A stretch of DNA of 55,539 nucleotides from Calidifontimicrobium sp964618555 (GCA_964618555.1 CAZUBF010000003.1:1-55539); one strand, 5' to 3'. Counted from the first letter of the stretch, positions 1 to 8,430 are shown. The notes: a model not told the origin generated them from the sequence alone. A program made the numbers and translations.

Positions 1-352
1 CTTCGCCGACCGTGCGGCGAGCCAGCTGACCTACATCGACCAGAAGCGCCTCGAGCTGGCGCGCGCGCTGGCGCTGCAGCCGCGGCTGCTGCTGCTCGAC
101 GAGTGGCTCGCCGGGCTGAACCCGTCGGAGCTGGTCGAGGGCGTCGCGCTGATCCGCGCACTGCGCGGCACCGGCGCGACGGTGCTGATGGTCGAGCACG
201 TGATGGACGCGATCCGCTCGCTGTGCGACCGCTGCGTGGTGATGAACTCCGGCGTCAAGATCGCCGAGGGCACGCCGGCGCAGGTGCTGTCGGACCGCGC
301 GGTGGTCCAGGCCTACCTGGGCGACGACGACCTGGAGGGCACCGGTGTTTGA
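1..352 (+). CDS. livG: ABC transporter ATP-binding protein, LivG-like (5' truncated)
   Basis: This is the C-terminal part of an ATPase subunit of a branched-chain amino acid/amide-type (HAAT) ABC importer; the gene starts outside the window and the reading frame begins at base 2. The visible part has a signature-like region (QLTYIDQKRLELARAL), the Walker B and D-loop stretch LLLLDEWLAGLNPSE, and the switch histidine in VLMVEHVMD. The consensus LSxGQ is not kept exactly, which is common in LivG proteins. The stop at 350-352 overlaps the GTG start of the following livF, so the two are translationally coupled and probably act as a heterodimer. Family assignment is firm; the transported substrate cannot be read from the sequence. 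Confidence 0.9.
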   Translation, partial: FADRAASQLTYIDQKRLELARALALQPRLLLLDEWLAGLNPSELVEGVALIRALRGTGATVLMVEHVMDAIRSLCDRCVVMNSGVKIAEGTPAQVLSDRAVVQAYLGDDDLEGTGV

Positions 353-1067
353 GGTGCAGCGGCTGTCGGCGTCGTACGGGCTGCACCGCGCGCTCGACGA
401 GGTCGCGCTGAAAGTCGGCGAACACGAGGTGGTGGTGATGCTCGGCGCCAACGGCGCGGGCAAGACGACGATGCTCAAGGCCATCGCCGGCCTCGTGCCT
501 GCGCCGGCGGCCAGCCGCATCGAGCTGGCCGGGCAGGCGCTGCACGGGCTGCCGGCGCGGCTGCGCGTCGAGGCCGGCGTCGCGCTGGTGCCCGAGGGCC
601 GCGGCATCTTCGGCGAGCTGACGGTGCGCGAGAACCTCGCGCTGGGCGCCTACCCGCGGCGCGCGCGCGCCGGCGAGAAGGCCAACCTCGAGCGCGTGCT
701 CGCGCTGTTCCCGCGCCTGGCCGAGCGGCTGGCGCAGACCGCGCGCACGATGAGCGGCGGCGAGCAGCAGATGGTGGCGATCGGGCGCGCGCTGATGTCG
801 GCGCCGCGGCTGCTGCTGCTCGACGAGCCGTCGCTGGGACTGTCGCCGCTGATGTGCGTCGAGCTGTTCCGCGCGCTCGAACGCGTGCGCGCCACCGGCA
901 TGAGCATCCTGCTCGTCGAGCAGAACGCCAGACGCAGCCTGGCGATCGCCGATCGCGGCTACCTGCTCGAGAACGGCCGCATCGCCGGTGAAGGGCGCGC
1001 CGACCAGCTGCTCAGCGACCCCGCGGTGCAGGCGGCGTACCTGGGCATCGGTGGTGCCACGGCCTGA
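345..1067 (+). CDS. livF: ABC transporter ATP-binding protein, LivF-like
   Basis: This 240-residue protein is the second ATPase of a branched-chain amino acid/amide ABC importer. It has Walker A GANGAGKTT, signature MSGGEQQ, Walker B LLLLDEPSLGLSP and the switch histidine region LLVEQNARR, all in the usual order and at the usual LivF length. It starts with GTG at 345, overlapping the end of livG by eight bases, and its own end overlaps the start of the amidase gene. The amidase partner suggests import of an amide, urea-like or amino acid derivative, but that is inference from neighbourhood only. Confidence 0.93.
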   Translation: MFEVQRLSASYGLHRALDEVALKVGEHEVVVMLGANGAGKTTMLKAIAGLVPAPAASRIELAGQALHGLPARLRVEAGVALVPEGRGIFGELTVRENLALGAYPRRARAGEKANLERVLALFPRLAERLAQTARTMSGGEQQMVAIGRALMSAPRLLLLDEPSLGLSPLMCVELFRALERVRATGMSILLVEQNARRSLAIADRGYLLENGRIAGEGRADQLLSDPAVQAAYLGIGGATA

Positions 1068-2283
1068 GCCACCGCCGACGGCGGCGCCGCGCACGCTCGA
1101 CGAGGCGCTGGCGCGCATCGCGCGGCTCGACGCGCGGCTGCACGCCTTCACGCACATCGCGCCGCGCCCAGGCGGCCCCGGGCCGCTGGCCGGCTGGCCG
1201 CTGGCGCTGAAGGACAACATCGAGGTCGAGGGCGAGCCGCTCGGGCTGGGCAGCGCCGCGGTGCCGCGCGTGGCCACGCGCACGGCGCCGGTGGTGCAGC
1301 GGTTGCGCGCCGCCGGCGCCGCGCTGGTCGGCCGCACCCACATGGTCGAGTATGCGTTCGGCGGCTGGGGCCTGAACGCTGCGCTGGGCGCGCCGCGCAA
1401 CCCCTGGGACGACGCCGTGCACCGCGTGGCCGGCGGCTCGAGCAGCGGCGCCGCGGTGGCGGTGGCCGCCGGCATGGCGCGGTTCGCGCTGGGCACCGAC
1501 ACCGCCGGCTCGGTGCGAATGCCGGCGGCGCTGTGCGGCGTGGTCGGCTTCAAGCCGAGCTTCGGCCGCTACCCGAGCGACGGCGTGTTCCCGTTGGCGC
1601 CGAGCTACGACAGCGTCGGGGTGCTGGCGTCGACGGTCGCCGACGCGATGGCCGTCGACGCGGTGCTGGCCGGCGGCGACGCCGGCGCCGCCATCGACGC
1701 GGTCGTGGTCGTGGACCCGCGCGGCTGGCCGGTGCCGGTGGAGCCGGCCGTGCGCACCGCGGTCCAGACCGCGGCCGAAGCGCTGGAGCGGCTGGGCCTG
1801 CGGGTGCACATCGCCACGCTGCCGCTGGACCTGGCCGCGCTGGCGCGCGAGGCCGGCACGCTGATCGCTGCCGAGGCCTGGGCCGTGCACCGCGATCGCT
1901 TCGAGGCGCAGCCGGGCCACTACGGCGCCGAGATGCGACGCCGGCTGGCGGCGGCACGCGACCTCGACCCCGCCGCGGTGCAGGTCGCGCGCGCGGCCCG
2001 CGCCGACGCCGAGCGCGCCTTCCGCGCGGCGCTTGCGCCCGGCGCCGCGCTGCTGCTGCCCAGCGTGCCGTGCGTGGCGCCGCCGGTGGACGCGGTGAGC
2101 GAGTCGGGCGCCCCGCTGGGCGCCTTCACGCGCTGGGTCAACCACGTGGGTGGCTGCGCGCTCAGCCTGCCGGCGGGCGGCGACGCGCGGGGGCTGCCGG
2201 TGGCGGTGCAGCTGGTGGCCGCTGGCGGGGCCGACCGGGCGCTGCTCGACCTGGGCGGGCGGCTGGCGTCGACGGGCGCGTAA
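1051..2283 (+). CDS. amidase signature (AS) family hydrolase
   Basis: This amidase of about 410 residues hydrolyses a carbon-nitrogen bond in an unknown amide. The catalytic Ser-cisSer-Lys elements of the family are visible: lysine in ALKDNIEV and the Gly/Ser-rich core AGGSSSGAAVAVAAG followed by GTDTAGSVRMPAALCGVVGFKPS, where the nucleophilic serine is in TAGSV. GTG codons at 1051 and 1054 overlap the livF stop and are better starts than the longer open frame from 988, whose extra residues do not look like protein. It is probably cotranscribed with livG and livF, so it may process the imported compound. It resembles the AtzF/allophanate hydrolase branch, but the substrate is not determinable. 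Confidence 0.85.
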   Translation: MVPRPEPPPTAAPRTLDEALARIARLDARLHAFTHIAPRPGGPGPLAGWPLALKDNIEVEGEPLGLGSAAVPRVATRTAPVVQRLRAAGAALVGRTHMVEYAFGGWGLNAALGAPRNPWDDAVHRVAGGSSSGAAVAVAAGMARFALGTDTAGSVRMPAALCGVVGFKPSFGRYPSDGVFPLAPSYDSVGVLASTVADAMAVDAVLAGGDAGAAIDAVVVVDPRGWPVPVEPAVRTAVQTAAEALERLGLRVHIATLPLDLAALAREAGTLIAAEAWAVHRDRFEAQPGHYGAEMRRRLAAARDLDPAAVQVARAARADAERAFRAALAPGAALLLPSVPCVAPPVDAVSESGAPLGAFTRWVNHVGGCALSLPAGGDARGLPVAVQLVAAGGADRALLDLGGRLASTGA

Positions 2284-2409
2284 CGAGGCGGCGCTCGTCC
2301 TTGCGTCGGTGAAGGGGCAGCGGCGTTCGCCGGCGAACGACCGCGTCCGGCGTCGTCGACGACCCGACGCATCTCGGACCAGGGGGGTCGGCGCCTTCGT
2401 CGGACGGCT

Positions 2410-3201
2410 TCAGATGCCTCGCGCCGCGAAGAAGCGCTCGATGTGGGCCGCGACTTCCAGCGGGCGGGTCAGGGTGGGCAGATGGCCCGAGCCCGCCATG
2501 ACCACCAGTTCGCTGTCGGGGATCAGGGACTGCGTGTAGCGCATGTGCTCGATGCGGTAGAAGGCGTCGAGTTCGCCGTGGACGATCAGCGTCGGTGCGC
2601 GCAGCTGCGGCAGGCGGTTGGCCCAGTCGAGCGGCTGCTCGGCCTCCATCGTGAACAACCGATCGGCCGCCTCGGGTGTCGCGCGGGCGAGGACGTAGTC
2701 GCCCCAGCGCCGGATGTGCTCGCTGTCGGGCTCGGGCGTACAGCGCTCGACGAACCACCGCATCCGCTCGGCATGGGTGGCGCCGGGCCAGGCCGAAGGC
2801 GGCACCCGGGGCGCGACGGGCAGTCCGGGCGATCTCACTTCGCCGCAGCCGTTCATCAGCACCAGCCCGTCGAAGCGGTGCGGCTGCGCCAGCACCGCCC
2901 GCATCGCCGCGACGGTGCCGAGGGAGAAGCCGGCCATCACGCAGCGCTCGATGCCCAGCGCGTCCATCACGCGGAAGACGTCGTCCACCAGCGCTTCGGT
3001 CGAGATGCGCTCCACCGGCACGCGGGTCAGGCCGGCGCCGCGGTGGTCGTAGGTGACGGTGCGCCAGCGCGCGCTCAGCGGCGCCAGGGTCGCGATCCAG
3101 TCCTCGACGGTGCTGATCCACCCGCCGTGGGCGAGGATCGTCCGCGGCCCGCTGCCGAACGCGAGCGTGAACATCCGGTTGCCGTCGATGTCCAGAAACA
3201 T
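2410..3201 (-). CDS. alpha/beta fold hydrolase
   Basis: This 263-residue protein has the alpha/beta-hydrolase layout. The oxyanion region is AHGGW, the nucleophile elbow is GFSLG (Ser within VMAGFSLGTVAAM), the acid is in VHGELDAFY and the histidine in GSGHLPTL, so the Ser-Asp-His triad is complete. There is no signal peptide, so it is probably cytoplasmic. It lies 106 bases downstream of another alpha/beta hydrolase fused to a DNA-binding domain, on the same strand, and may belong to the same transcript. It converges on the amidase gene to its left. The substrate is unknown. Confidence 0.88.
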   Translation of the reverse strand: MFLDIDGNRMFTLAFGSGPRTILAHGGWISTVEDWIATLAPLSARWRTVTYDHRGAGLTRVPVERISTEALVDDVFRVMDALGIERCVMAGFSLGTVAAMRAVLAQPHRFDGLVLMNGCGEVRSPGLPVAPRVPPSAWPGATHAERMRWFVERCTPEPDSEHIRRWGDYVLARATPEAADRLFTMEAEQPLDWANRLPQLRAPTLIVHGELDAFYRIEHMRYTQSLIPDSELVVMAGSGHLPTLTRPLEVAAHIERFFAARGI

Positions 3202-3307
3202 GGGATCTCCCGAGTGCGGTGGTCGCGGCCGGCTCGCGCGATCGCGCTGTCAGGCTAGCGGTCCGGTGTATTAGCCGACACGGGACGGCCGTCCCGGTCG
3301 CGGGCGT

Positions 3308-4450
3308 CTACAGGCCGAGGTCCCGGGACCGCGCGACGGCGCGGGCGCGGCTGTCCACGCCCAGCTTGGCGTACAGCGCCGACAGGGCGTTGCGGATGGT
3401 CTTGTCGGCCAGGCCCAGGCGCGCCGCGATCTGCGCGTTGTCCAGGCCCTGCGCGACGAGGCCCGCGAGTTCGCGCTCGCGGGGCGTGAGCCGGGGTGCC
3501 TCGCCGGCGCCGGCGACGAAGTCGACCACCGCGTCGCAGAAGCGGGCGAACGCCGGCTCGTGCCCCAGCGGCACGTGGTTGGCCGAGGGCAGCGACTCGA
3601 AGCGTGCACCGGGAATCGACGCGGCGATCTCGTGTCCCAGCTCGACCGGCACGGCGCGGTCGCCCGCGCAGTGCAGCACCAGGGTCGGCACGGCCACCTG
3701 CGGCGCGAGTGCGCGCACGTCGAGCCCGGCCCGCGCCCGCATGATCTCGGCCGCGCGCGGGCCGTCGCAGCTGCGGCGCTGCTGCTCGTTCATGCCCGCG
3801 CGCACCTCGGGCGTGGCGTCGGGCACGAAGCGGCTGCTGAAGAACTCGCGCACCGCGGGGTCGTCACGCCCCCAGCCGAACTCGACGAGCCGCCACTGCG
3901 CTTCGAGAAAGCCGCGCTCCTGCGGCGTGAGGCCCCGGTGCAGGGCCCCGTGCAGGAAGCCGCCCAGGATCACCAGGCGCGACACCCGCTCGGGGTGCCG
4001 CACCGCATAGGCGATCGCGATGGCCGCGGCGCCGCTGACGCCCAGCAGGGCCGCCCTCGGCTCGCGCGAGGCATCGACCGCGGCGTCGATCACGGCCTCG
4101 AGTTCCTCCACCCAGGGCTCGAGCCCGCGCGGACGCGGGTCGTCGCCCGACAGGCCGCAGCCGCGTTCGTCGTAGCGCACGAGTCGGAACGAGCGGCTGA
4201 GCCGCTCCACCCAGGGGCGCCAGATCGGCGAATGCAGGTCGAATTCGACGTTCGTGAGCCAGTGCGCCACGCGCACCAGCGTCGGCGCGCCGGGCGGACC
4301 GCTGCGCGTCCAGGCGATGCGCGCCCCCGCGGGGAGCTGAGCGAAGCGAAACGCCTGGGACGGGACGGTCGGCGCACCGGTCGGCGGGTGGGTGCGTGGG
4401 GATGAGAAACGCGTCATCGGGCAAGGGGTCGGGTATCTGCACGTCGGCAT
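3308..4450 (-). CDS. alpha/beta hydrolase fused to a C-terminal LuxR-type HTH
   Basis: This protein of 369-380 residues joins two domains. Residues about 30-300 form an alpha/beta hydrolase: nucleophile elbow GVSGA, acid in HCAGDRAVP and histidine in SANHVPLG. Residues about 310-370 form a LuxR/GerE helix-turn-helix (LTPRERELAGLVAQGLDNAQIAARLGLADKTIRNALSAL, read in two parts). The fifth elbow residue is Ala rather than Gly. Hydrolase-like sensor domains fused to LuxR domains are known in transcriptional regulators, where the hydrolase domain may bind or turn over a ligand. The start is ATG at 4450 (AAGG upstream) or ATG at 4417. It may control the hydrolase gene that follows. Confidence 0.8.
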   Translation of the reverse strand: MPTCRYPTPCPMTRFSSPRTHPPTGAPTVPSQAFRFAQLPAGARIAWTRSGPPGAPTLVRVAHWLTNVEFDLHSPIWRPWVERLSRSFRLVRYDERGCGLSGDDPRPRGLEPWVEELEAVIDAAVDASREPRAALLGVSGAAAIAIAYAVRHPERVSRLVILGGFLHGALHRGLTPQERGFLEAQWRLVEFGWGRDDPAVREFFSSRFVPDATPEVRAGMNEQQRRSCDGPRAAEIMRARAGLDVRALAPQVAVPTLVLHCAGDRAVPVELGHEIAASIPGARFESLPSANHVPLGHEPAFARFCDAVVDFVAGAGEAPRLTPRERELAGLVAQGLDNAQIAARLGLADKTIRNALSALYAKLGVDSRARAVARSRDLGL

Positions 4451-4671
4451 TCTCGACCGCCTTGCGGGCTTGCGGTACGCGTCAGCGGTCGCGGGCTTCG
4501 ACAGCACTTGCCTGGGGTATCGAAATCGCACGGACTGATGAGATCGCGCCTGTGAACGGTCGCAGATGCGTTCGCGATCGCGCTGTCCGTCTACCGCATC
4601 TTGCACCTTCGCGCGCGTCGCGAGGCTGGACACCCGGCCCGCAATCCCCGCCGGACTTTGCCGGGGTGTTC

Positions 4672-5258
4672 GAAGTTCGGCCGACTCCGGGACGCCGTCG
4701 AACGACGGATGCCCCGACTGGCGCTGCAGCCCCTTCGTGCCGAACACGATCAGCGCAGCGATCGCGAGGCTCGCGACCGGGTCGATCCCGGTTCCGCCGT
4801 GCCACGGCGCCAGCGCGCCGGCGACGACGATGATCGTCAGGCCCTTGGCCGGTCGGGGCGCCTGCAGCCGCAGCATGGCCCCCCGGCCCCGGTGTGCTGA
4901 TGGCGACGAGCAACTGCGTGGCGCTGACGCACGCGGCGACGATGCCTGCGCGCTGGCAGCCGTCGATGTGGCGGGCATCGGGCCGCAGCCGGCCGGCGAT
5001 CGCGGCGACCCAGGCGCGCACGAGGCCGCCGGCGCCGAGGTCGTGGTCGGCGTGCTGCACCGGCGAGCCGATCTGCCCGCCGCACGAGGGTTCGATCGCG
5101 ACGAAGTCCAGGTTCAAGGCGAAGCCGATCGCAAAGGCACGGTCGAAGGGTTTCGGCGCGTGTCCGTGTCCCGGCTTGCAGTCCCGATGCGCGTGCCGGG
5201 CCGGGTGGTGGGACGTGTCGTGCAGCCGGCGGTCGTGCCGTTGCACCTGATCGCGCAT
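4672..5258 (-). pseudogene. relic of a CDF (CzcD-like) cation transporter
   Basis: Two minus-strand reading frames together resemble a cation diffusion facilitator. From about 5258 to 4880 one frame reads a His-rich start (HAHRD, GHGHAPKPFDRAFAIGFALN) and then stretches matching TM2, the metal-site region and TM3 in degraded form (AIEPSCGG, HADHDLGAGG, GCQRAGIVAA). From about 4845 to 4672 another frame reads a late membrane segment (GLTIIVVAGALAPWHGG, GIDPVASLAIAALIVFG) and FDGVPES, which in CDF proteins begins the cytosolic domain. The middle of the transporter and the C-terminal domain are missing. I infer at least one frameshift, an internal deletion and a 3' truncation. Its place beside arsenic-type genes fits a decayed metal-resistance island. 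I see no other gene in 4451-5329. Confidence 0.65.
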
Positions 5259-5329
5259 GTCGCGCTCACGACCGGTGCGCGATGCGGCCCATCACCGCCA
5301 CCGCAACGGCAGGCCCTTTGCCGCGCGCA

Positions 5330-6514
5330 TCAACGTACCGCCGCCGGCGTATGGCGGATCAGCAGCAGCGCTGCGACCGACGCGATGCCGAGCGCGGCGG
5401 TGATCCACAGCGCGCCGGCCTGCCAGCGCGCCAGTGCCAGGCCGAACGCAAAGGGCGCGAGCGCCTGCGCGATGCGCGACGGCAACGCCAGCCAGCCCTG
5501 ACGCCGGCCGTAGCCGTGCGGACCGAACAGCACCAGCGGCAGCGTGCCCTTGGCGATCGTCATCACGCCGTTGCCGGCGCCATGCAGCAGCGCGAACAGC
5601 GGCGCGAACCCCGCACCGGCCAGCAGCAGCACGCCGGCGCCCGCAGGGTGGGTGAGGGCGGCCAGCCGTGCCGACCACAGGGGGTGGATGCGCCGCAGCA
5701 GGCTGAACTCGAGCAGCCGCCCGGCCACCTGCGCCGGCCCGACCAGCGCGCCGACCGCCAGCGCCGTGGCCGCCGTCGCACCCAGGCCCTGCAGCATCGT
5801 CGGCAGGTGCGCCGCCATCGCGGTGCTCGTGAACCAGGTCGCGGCGAACACGAACGCCAGCAGTGCGCCGGTCCACGGGCCCCGCCGTGTCGCGTCGCTC
5901 GCGGACGGTGCCGCTGCGCTTTCCGGCGCTTGGGCGTCGGAGTCTGCCGCCGGCGCGGCCGCCGGCGGCAGCAGCGCGTTCAGCGGCAGGCCGACCAGCA
6001 GGTGCAGCGCCGCCCAGCCCAGGCAGGCGCCGCGCCAGCCGATGGCGGCTTCCATCCACGCCGACAGCGGCCCGCCGAGCGTGCTCGCGAAACCCGCCAT
6101 CAGCGTGATGCCGGTGATCGCATTGCGCGAGTCGTGGCCGCGCAGGCGCACGAGCGTCGCGAAGGCGGCCTCGTACAGACCTGCGCCCATCGCCAGGCCG
6201 AGCAGCAGCCAGCCGGCGAACATCGACACCGGCCCGTGCGCGGCGGCCAGCGCGACGAGGCCGAGCGCGAACAGCAGGCTCGTGCCGACCAGCACCGGTC
6301 GGCCGCCGGCCCGGTCGATCGCCCGCCCGGCCCACGGCCCGACGATCGCCGACGCGCCGAGCGCCACCGAGAAGGCCGCGTACACCGTCGGCACCGCGAC
6401 GCCGAGGTCGCGGGCCATCGGCGCGGCGAGCATCGCCGGCAGGTAGTACGACGATGCCCACGCGAGCGTCTGCGCCGTGCCGAGCGCGAGGACGGTCCGG
6501 CGGCCGTCGTGCAT
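5330..6514 (-). CDS. MFS transporter in the arsenic-type cluster
   Basis: This 394-residue protein is a 12-segment major facilitator: alternating hydrophobic stretches in two halves, separated by a polar Ala/Pro/Asp-rich loop at about residues 195-215. The loop after TM2 reads GRAIDRAGGRP, a variant of the MFS motif A. It begins three bases after the stop of the ArsO-like flavoprotein gene, so it is almost certainly in the arsR operon. In that context efflux of arsenicals, or of a product of the flavoprotein, is plausible; MFS-type arsenic permeases such as ArsJ and ArsK exist. I cannot assign it to one of those families from sequence alone. Confidence 0.82.
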   Translation of the reverse strand: MHDGRRTVLALGTAQTLAWASSYYLPAMLAAPMARDLGVAVPTVYAAFSVALGASAIVGPWAGRAIDRAGGRPVLVGTSLLFALGLVALAAAHGPVSMFAGWLLLGLAMGAGLYEAAFATLVRLRGHDSRNAITGITLMAGFASTLGGPLSAWMEAAIGWRGACLGWAALHLLVGLPLNALLPPAAAPAADSDAQAPESAAAPSASDATRRGPWTGALLAFVFAATWFTSTAMAAHLPTMLQGLGATAATALAVGALVGPAQVAGRLLEFSLLRRIHPLWSARLAALTHPAGAGVLLLAGAGFAPLFALLHGAGNGVMTIAKGTLPLVLFGPHGYGRRQGWLALPSRIAQALAPFAFGLALARWQAGALWITAALGIASVAALLLIRHTPAAVR

Positions 6515-6517
6515 CGC

Positions 6518-8002
6518 TCAGCCGCAGCAGGCGTCGCGCACGCGCGGCTTCGCCACGGGCGGCACCTGCGAAGCCACGGGCGCGGGGGCCGGCATCGACG
6601 TTGCGGCGGAGCCGCATCCGCAGCCCGCCTCGCCGGCGGCCTTCTTCGTCTCGTCGAGCACGCAGCAGGCGCTCGCGTCGGCCTTCGGCGGACCGCCGCA
6701 GCAGCCGCCGGCCTCCGCACCGGCGGCCAAGGGCGTCGTCGCCAGGTCGGTCGAGCAGACGCCGGTCTGCGGCAGGTCGAGCTGCACGTCGTCGGCAGCC
6801 CGCAGGTCACCGGCGATGGCGGCGACGACCGAACGCGCCTGTTCGTGGCCGGTGGCCATCAGGAAGTTCGGGGCGCGGCCGTAGCTCTTCGCGCCGATCG
6901 CGTAGAACCCCGGCTCGGGATGCGCCAGCTCGCGGTGGCCGTGCGGTCGCACCGTGCCGCAGCTGTGCACGTTCGGGTCGATCAGCGGCGCCAGTGCCTC
7001 GGCGCTCTCGAGCCAGGGATCCAGGCGCACGCGCAGTTCGCGCGCCGGCCCCAGGTCGGGCCGCGAGCCGGTGGCGGCGACGATCTCGTCGATGCCGTCG
7101 ATCGGCGCCTTCGCCGCGTCGGCGGCGACGACGCGCAGCCCCTTCGGTCCGCGTGTCACTGCGGCGATGCCGAAGCCCAGGTGCACCTCGAGCCGGCCGG
7201 CGTCGACCAGCGAGCGCAGCCGTTCGCCGAGCGCGCCGCGCGCCGGCAGCCCGTCGTTCGCACCGCCGCCGAACAGTCGACGCAGGTCGTTGCCGCGCAC
7301 CGCCCACACCACGTGCGTGCCCGGCACCTCGCCGGCCAGCTGGGCCAGCGCAAGCAGGTTGCCGGCCGCCGAGTGGCCGGCGCCGACGACGAGCACGCGC
7401 CGGCCGGCGTAGCGCTCGCGCTCGCCGCCGAGGATGTCGGGCATGCCGTAGGCGATGCGGTCGGCCGCCTCGGCCTCGCCGGGCACCGGCAGGCCGTTCG
7501 CGCCGATCGGATTCGGTTGCGCCCAGGTGCCACTGGCGTCGATCACCGCGCGGGCGCGCCATTCCTGCGTGCCCTGCGCGGTCTGGACCTGCAGCACGAA
7601 GTCGGCCTGCTCGCGGCCTTCGGTGCGCACCTTGTCCACGCCGACGCGCGAGATCGCGGTGATGCGCGCGCCCAGGTGCACATGCGGCTTGAGCTCGGGC
7701 GTGCGCGCCAGCGGCACCAGGTAGCGGTCGACCAGTTCGCCGGCGGTGGGCAGCGTGTCGTCGTCGGGCACCTCGTGTCCGGCACGCTGCAGCAGCACAC
7801 GGGCGGCGCGGTCGACGTTGTAGCGCCACGGCGAGAACAACCGCACGTGGCCGACGCTCGCCAGGTTCTCGGCGACCCGTGGGCCCGCTTCGAACACCTC
7901 GACCGGCAGGCCGCGGCCGACCAGGTGCGCGGCCGCGGCCAGACCGGCCGGACCGGCACCGATGACGGCCACCGGGGGCCGGTCTTGCGATGGGGTTTGC
8001 AT
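6518..8002 (-). CDS. arsO: ArsO-like FAD/NAD(P)-dependent flavoprotein monooxygenase with Cys-rich tail
   Basis: This 494-residue protein has an N-terminal FAD-binding motif (VAVIGAGPAGLAAAAHL), a middle NAD(P)-binding motif (VLVVGAGHSAAGNLLAL) and an ATGS motif (EIVAATGSRPD), the layout of flavin monooxygenase-like proteins. The last 85 residues carry Cys pairs GGCCGG, SACCV, GCGCGS and a terminal DACCG, which could hold a soft metal or arsenical. Proteins of this kind occur in ars operons under the name ArsO; the precise reaction is not shown here. A good ribosome site (AAGGAG) precedes the ATG at 8002. It lies 65 bases downstream of arsR, with a second ArsR-type operator in the gap. Confidence 0.75.
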   Translation of the reverse strand: MQTPSQDRPPVAVIGAGPAGLAAAAHLVGRGLPVEVFEAGPRVAENLASVGHVRLFSPWRYNVDRAARVLLQRAGHEVPDDDTLPTAGELVDRYLVPLARTPELKPHVHLGARITAISRVGVDKVRTEGREQADFVLQVQTAQGTQEWRARAVIDASGTWAQPNPIGANGLPVPGEAEAADRIAYGMPDILGGERERYAGRRVLVVGAGHSAAGNLLALAQLAGEVPGTHVVWAVRGNDLRRLFGGGANDGLPARGALGERLRSLVDAGRLEVHLGFGIAAVTRGPKGLRVVAADAAKAPIDGIDEIVAATGSRPDLGPARELRVRLDPWLESAEALAPLIDPNVHSCGTVRPHGHRELAHPEPGFYAIGAKSYGRAPNFLMATGHEQARSVVAAIAGDLRAADDVQLDLPQTGVCSTDLATTPLAAGAEAGGCCGGPPKADASACCVLDETKKAAGEAGCGCGSAATSMPAPAPVASQVPPVAKPRVRDACCG

Positions 8003-8015
8003 GATGCGATGCTCC

Positions 8016-8038
8016 TTCGTACTTCGTCGATTGACGAA
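8016..8038. promoter_or_regulatory. second ArsR-type operator, upstream of arsO
   Basis: A 23-bp element with outer arms TTCGT and ACGAA matches the perfect arsR operator at 8378-8400 in 18 of 23 positions, over the same length. It lies in the 65-base gap between arsR and arsO, just upstream of the arsO ribosome site. I infer that the same repressor binds both sites, so arsO and the MFS gene may be partly regulated independently of arsR. Confidence 0.65.
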
Positions 8039-8067
8039 TGATGGGACAAAAAAACGAGTGCGCTGGC

Positions 8068-8376
8068 TCAGAGCGCCTCGACGAGCCGCTTCAGCACGGC
8101 AATGCGATCGGGGTTCACGCAGTAGCAGGTGCGCTGCTCGTCGGCTGACCCCAGCACCAGCCCGGCCTCCTTCAGCACCTTGACATGCTGCGAGGTGGTC
8201 GATGGAGCGAGGCCGACGATGTCCGACAGGTTCCCGAAGTGGCAGGTGCCGTGACGGCCGAGATGCTGCAGCAGGCGGATGCGCGCCGGGTGGGCGAGCG
8301 CCTTCAACAGCACGGCCAGTTCCTCGGCGTCGACCTGGACGACGTCCGGTGGCGGGGCACGGGTGATAGGAGTCAT
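8068..8376 (-). CDS. arsR: ArsR/SmtB-family transcriptional repressor
   Basis: This 102-residue winged-helix protein has the ArsR layout: ALAHPARIRLLQHLG (helix 2-3), then GTCHFGNLSDIVGLAPSTTSQHVKVLKEAGLV covering the recognition helix (quoted in part), and the wing DEQRTCYCVN. Cysteines occur in the helix 3 region (GTCHF) and the wing (TCYC), but the classic ELCVCD motif is absent, so metalloid sensing must use another Cys arrangement if it senses As(III) at all. The ATG at 8376 lies one base from a perfect inverted repeat and has no evident Shine-Dalgarno, so the mRNA leader is very short. It leads the arsR-arsO-MFS operon. Confidence 0.9.
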   Translation of the reverse strand: MTPITRAPPPDVVQVDAEELAVLLKALAHPARIRLLQHLGRHGTCHFGNLSDIVGLAPSTTSQHVKVLKEAGLVLGSADEQRTCYCVNPDRIAVLKRLVEAL

Positions 8377-8377
8377 A

Positions 8378-8430
8378 TTCGTAATTCGCAGAATTACGAA
8401 CAATATAGAGCCTGCTGAGGTGAACGTCAA
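8378..8430 (-). promoter_or_regulatory. arsR promoter with perfect inverted-repeat operator
   Basis: Reading leftward, there is a -35 TTGACG (8430-8425), a 17-base spacer and a -10 TATATT (8407-8402). Just downstream is a perfect inverted repeat, TTCGTAATT (8378-8386), five-base spacer, AATTACGAA (8392-8400). The repeat covers the predicted transcription start, so bound repressor would block RNA polymerase. This is the expected layout for an autoregulated ArsR gene. Confidence 0.85.

Noticed and set aside
988..1050. N-terminal extension of the amidase
   Set aside because: The extension overlaps livF in another frame and has shadow-like composition; GTG 1051 or 1054 fits coupling to livF.
5282..8041. 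919-residue plus-strand open frame over the ars module
   Set aside because: It is Arg/Gln/His-rich and antisense to the MFS and ArsO-like genes, which have clear motifs.
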